9,880 nucleotides of DNA from contig CAIWVR010000597.1 in assembly GCA_903916165.1 (NCBI GenBank), positions 1-9,880 of the forward strand. The letters are read 5' to 3'. This DNA is from an uncultured Hyphomicrobiales bacterium (GTDB taxonomy: Bacteria; Pseudomonadota; Alphaproteobacteria; Rhizobiales; Beijerinckiaceae). The notes under the pieces are model-generated. The model worked only from the letters and a program-made list of their open reading frames with translations. It made no database searches and had not been told where the DNA came from. Below are positions 7,571 to 9,880 of this stretch, in pieces (position 1 is the first letter of the stretch; each line of letters begins with the position of its first letter). A program made the translations under genes and the position numbers.

Positions 7571-8632
7571 TCAGGCGCCAAGTTGCTCGGCCATCCAGTC
7601 CGCCGACTGGTTGCGATATTTGTAGAAACGGTTGTGGGCGACGTGATTGCCGTCGGGGATGACGAGCAGCGTCGTCTTGCCCCTGGCTTCAGAGGCAAGG
7701 CGCTGCGCATCTTCCGGCGGGCACAATTTGTCGAGACCGCCCGCGACCACGAACAACGGGCAGGTGATTTTTTCAGCAATGCCTTCGAGCGAGAGCGTGA
7801 AGGCCTTCTCCCTGGCTTCCTCGACGCTCTTGCTGTGGCTGCGCTGGACATAGGCGTCGCGGGTGAGGCCCGGCAGCTTGTCCCACAGCGCACCCCAATT
7901 ATAGGGGCCGCAATTGGAGATCGCCGCCATGATGCGCTTTTCGAACGCGGCGGTGCGCGGCGCGTAATAGCCGCCAAGGCTGATGCCCCAGAGGCCGATG
8001 CGATTCGTGTCAATGTCCTTGCGTGTCGCAATCAGCCAGTCGATCACCGGGCCGACGACATTTTCGTAATCATAGCGAATGGGGAAATCATATTCGGCTT
8101 CGCCCTGTCCGGGACCGTCAAAAGCCAGAATGGCCATGCCGCGATCGAGGAAGTTGGTTTCGAAGGTGAGAAGTTCTTCCTTGGTCGAATCCAGCCCCAT
8201 CGTCATCAGCACGATCGGCGGATGCGCGACGCCCTTGGGCTTGCGCAGGGTGCCAACGAGATGCTTTCCCTCATAGGGAATGAGCACGCGCTCGCCGGGC
8301 GGGTCGAGATGCGGCAGCGCGAGATCGAGGCATTCGACAGCTTTCATATGCGCGGCGCGCATCTGGTCCATGTCCTGCACGAAGAGATATTTCGCGAAAT
8401 GATAGGTCACTGCTGCGCGGCACAGATGTTCGGCGGCGCTGATGTTGTGGTTGGCGGCGAGCGCCTCGCGGCCCATCGCCTCATGCACGGCGGCGCGCTC
8501 TGACCAGACACGGCACCAATCATCCCAGGAGTCGAGAGACTTGAGCACATCGTCGAAATCGCTGGCGGCCACGCCATTGACCGTGAACCGGGCGAGAAAA
8601 TGATGGGCGTGGGTTACGTGGGCATCAGCCAA
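7571..8632 (-). CDS. Alpha/beta hydrolase resembling 2,6-dihydroxypseudooxynicotine hydrolase / FrsA, TTG start
   Basis: A 353-residue two-domain hydrolase. The first roughly 110 residues are a helical cap, and an alpha/beta-hydrolase core follows from ERVLIPYEGKHLVGTLRKP. Core landmarks are GLDSTKEE (146-153), FDGPGQGE (171-178), the nucleophile elbow GISLGG with Ser218, the acid Asp301 in AGGLDKL, and His330 in PDGNHVAHN. This block order matches the nicotine-pathway enzyme that cleaves a C-C bond in 2,6-dihydroxypseudooxynicotine, and related ester or acyl hydrolases. The activity is therefore hydrolytic but the substrate is open. No early ATG exists. The TTG at 8632 has AGGAG (8639-8643) at the ideal six-base spacing and starts two bases after the stop of the [2Fe-2S] gene. 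The open frame runs further upstream only as an Arg/Pro/His-rich shadow of that gene. Its place beside molybdenum-hydroxylase subunits suggests it acts on the hydroxylated product. Confidence 0.88.
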   Translation of the reverse strand: MADAHVTHAHHFLARFTVNGVAASDFDDVLKSLDSWDDWCRVWSERAAVHEAMGREALAANHNISAAEHLCRAAVTYHFAKYLFVQDMDQMRAAHMKAVECLDLALPHLDPPGERVLIPYEGKHLVGTLRKPKGVAHPPIVLMTMGLDSTKEELLTFETNFLDRGMAILAFDGPGQGEAEYDFPIRYDYENVVGPVIDWLIATRKDIDTNRIGLWGISLGGYYAPRTAAFEKRIMAAISNCGPYNWGALWDKLPGLTRDAYVQRSHSKSVEEAREKAFTLSLEGIAEKITCPLFVVAGGLDKLCPPEDAQRLASEARGKTTLLVIPDGNHVAHNRFYKYRNQSADWMAEQLGA

Positions 8633-8634
8633 GG

Positions 8635-9135
8635 TCAGCTCCTGTTGTGATCGGTGGGGGTGGCGCCATACAGGGCCAGGGCGGCATCGACGATGCCCTG
8701 GTAGCCGGTGCAGCGGCAAAGATTGCCCGAAAGGGCGGCTCGGATGTCTGTCTCGTCGAGGGCACGGCCGTTCCGGTCGTGGTCGAGTTCGAGCAGCGTC
8801 ATCACGACGCCGGGCGTGCAATAGCCGCACTGCAGGCCATGATATTGCGCCAGCGCCTTCTGAATGGGATGCAATTCGGCACCCGGCGCGCTGAGTCCCT
8901 CGATGGTCTGGATGCTGCAGCCATCGGCCTGCACCGCGAGCATCAGGCAGGATCGTGCGCTCGCGCCATCGACAAGGATGGTGCAGGCGCCGCAGACGCC
9001 ATGCTCGCAGCCCAGATGCGTTCCTGTCAGGCAGAGGTCCTTGCGCAGGAAGTCGGCGAGATGCATGCGCGAATCCACCGTCGCCGTAATGGCCTGCCCG
9101 TTGACCGTGAGGGAGATGCGGCAGGGATCAAACAT
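8635..9135 (-). CDS. Molybdenum hydroxylase [2Fe-2S] subunit (CoxS/xanthine dehydrogenase small-subunit family)
   Basis: A 166-residue electron-transfer subunit that relays electrons from the molybdenum site to FAD in a heterotrimeric xanthine-oxidase-family hydroxylase or dehydrogenase. The plant-ferredoxin-type cluster is bound by Cys43, Cys48, Cys51 and Cys63 (GCEHGVCGACTILVDG). The helical-domain cluster is bound by Cys103, Cys106, Cys140 and Cys142 (QCGYCTPG and GNLCRCTGYQ). All eight ligands have normal spacing, so the subunit looks intact at standard length. The ATG at 9135 has AAGGGG six bases upstream (9142-9147) and overlaps the end of the FAD-subunit gene by 8 bp. That overlap implies coupled translation and stoichiometric assembly. 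The frame extends 111 codons upstream, but that part is a shadow of the FAD subunit. Relatives include nicotinate, isoquinoline, ketone and 4-hydroxybenzoyl-CoA enzymes and CO dehydrogenase. The specificity lies in the large subunit, which is not visible. Confidence 0.96.
   Translation of the reverse strand: MFDPCRISLTVNGQAITATVDSRMHLADFLRKDLCLTGTHLGCEHGVCGACTILVDGASARSCLMLAVQADGCSIQTIEGLSAPGAELHPIQKALAQYHGLQCGYCTPGVVMTLLELDHDRNGRALDETDIRAALSGNLCRCTGYQGIVDAALALYGATPTDHNRS
8639..8643 (-). promoter_or_regulatory. Ribosome binding site that fixes the TTG start of the hydrolase
   Basis: AGGAG on the minus strand, six bases before TTG at 8632 and inside the last codons of the [2Fe-2S] subunit gene. 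The site decides in favour of TTG, because the next in-frame ATG lies about 50 codons later, inside the conserved cap domain. Confidence 0.65.
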
Positions 9136-9880
9136 GGCTGGCCCCTTGCGCTTTGGCGCAGGCGGCGAGAACCGCGCGGTGAAGCAGGGTGCCACACAGG
9201 TGGTGACGATAATCTGGCGGATAGAGCGCATCGCCGTCGCAGGCGATGTCGGCGACCATGTCGCGTCCCCAATGCGCGTAAAGGGCTGCGGGCGAGGCAC
9301 CTTCGAGCGCGGCTTCGGCTGCCGCAAGTCGCAGCGGCGTGGGCTGAATCCCGCCAAGCGCAAGCCAGGCGCGCGCGATCGAACCATCGGCACCAAGGCT
9401 GATCTGCACGGCCACCGAGACAATGGCGAAATCGGCGGGGCGACGGTTGAATTCGCGAAAGGCCACACCCGTGCGCCCGGGCACCTTCGGCCAGTCGATG
9501 GATGTGAGGATGTCGTCTGCGGCCAGTTGCGTCGTCAGATAGCCCTCGGCGAAATCGTGAAACGCGACCCTGCGGTCGCCGTCAGCGCCCGTGATGTTCA
9601 TCTGCGCGCCGAGCGCACAGGCGACGACAGGCAATTCCGCGCCGGGATCGAGGTGGCAAAGACTGCCGCCGATGGTGCCGCGATTGCGCGTCTGCTGATG
9701 ACCGACCAGCGCGGTGGCCTCGGCCAGCAGCGGGCAAAACTGAGCCACGAGCTGCGAGTGCTCGACCCTGCGTTGTGTGGTCATCGCGCCGATCCGCAGC
9801 GTGTCGCCGCATTCTTCCACGCCGCGCAAGCTCGCGATGCGGCGCAGGTCGATCAGATGGTCGGGCGCGGCGACGCGCAG
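9128..9880 (-). CDS. Molybdenum hydroxylase FAD-binding subunit (CoxM family), 5' end outside the window
   Basis: The frame is open through the right edge, giving 250 C-terminal residues of a family that is usually near 285-290. About 35-40 N-terminal residues, including the first FAD glycine motif, are missing. Diagnostic segments are HLIDLRRIASLRGVEE, LRIGAMTTQRRVEHS, and the second FAD-binding block RNRGTIGGSLCHLDPGAELP. Next come the conserved ILTSIDWPKVPGRTGVAFRE strand and the FAD-subunit C-terminal domain with ARAWLALGGIQPTPLRLAAAE. The subunit passes electrons from the [2Fe-2S] partner to the final acceptor and is cytoplasmic. It overlaps the [2Fe-2S] gene by 8 bp. The molybdopterin subunit is not in the window and may lie just upstream, beyond 9880. 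The CoxM family call is very secure, but the substrate is not. Confidence 0.95.
   Translation of the reverse strand: MRVAAPDHLIDLRRIASLRGVEECGDTLRIGAMTTQRRVEHSQLVAQFCPLLAEATALVGHQQTRNRGTIGGSLCHLDPGAELPVVACALGAQMNITGADGDRRVAFHDFAEGYLTTQLAADDILTSIDWPKVPGRTGVAFREFNRRPADFAIVSVAVQISLGADGSIARAWLALGGIQPTPLRLAAAEAALEGASPAALYAHWGRDMVADIACDGDALYPPDYRHHLCGTLLHRAVLAACAKAQGASHV

Noticed and set aside
6060..7625. Long plus-strand frame (521 codons) opposite the UbiD gene
   Set aside because: Antisense shadow. The minus strand carries all UbiD catalytic residues and a proper ribosome site.
9136..9468. N-terminal extension of the [2Fe-2S] subunit by 111 residues, suggesting a fusion
   Set aside because: That region is coded in another frame by the FAD subunit. 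The extension is low-complexity Arg/Pro/Ser sequence.
1..9880. Mobile elements, CRISPR arrays, tRNA or rRNA genes
   Set aside because: I saw no transposase, terminal inverted repeats, spaced direct-repeat array or tRNA-like cloverleaf in the window.

Overview
The window is GC-rich DNA from what is most likely an alphaproteobacterium, probably of the Hyphomicrobiales (Rhizobiales). Two things point there. The outer-membrane protein at the left edge has the signal-peptide junction FAADLPVRTPPPAP, typical of that order's porin-like barrels. The window also carries three TctC/Bug-type solute-binding proteins. The organism call is inference from sequence style, not from a marker gene.

All supported genes are on the minus strand, so the transcription order runs right to left. 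From 9880 to 1244 there is one tightly packed, operon-like run of eight genes: (1) the FAD subunit of a molybdenum hydroxylase, cut by the right edge; (2) its [2Fe-2S] subunit; (3) an alpha/beta hydrolase resembling 2,6-dihydroxypseudooxynicotine hydrolase, with a TTG start; (4) a UbiD-family prenylated-FMN decarboxylase; (5) a TctC-type binding protein; (6) a GMC-family FAD oxidoreductase; (7) a second, classical Bug/TctC binding protein; (8) a third TctC-type binding protein. Gaps are -8, 2, 20, 42, 10, 35 and 31 bp (25 bp for the last if its upstream ATG is used). No promoter-sized gap or regulator lies inside the run. The molybdenum-cofactor subunit, TctA/TctB membrane subunits, a UbiX flavin prenyltransferase and a regulator are all absent and would have to lie outside the window.

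From 1243 down to 824 is a gap of about 420 bp, strikingly AT-rich between about 845 and 1090. It has an inverted repeat shortly after the operon but no gene I can support. From 823 to the left edge is an outer-membrane beta-barrel gene interrupted by an in-frame TAA at codon 66. The reading frame continues intact on both sides, so this looks like a recent nonsense mutation or a sequencing error, not old decay.

Together the genes look like a catabolic cluster for an aromatic or heteroaromatic acid. Periplasmic binding proteins would capture carboxylated substrates. A GMC enzyme would oxidise an alcohol or aldehyde. UbiD would remove a ring carboxylate. A molybdenum hydroxylase would add a hydroxyl group from water. 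The alpha/beta hydrolase would cleave a C-C or ester-type bond in the activated product. The substrate cannot be read from the sequence. Nicotine/pyridine-like and furan-like pathways are the closest known analogues of parts of this gene set.
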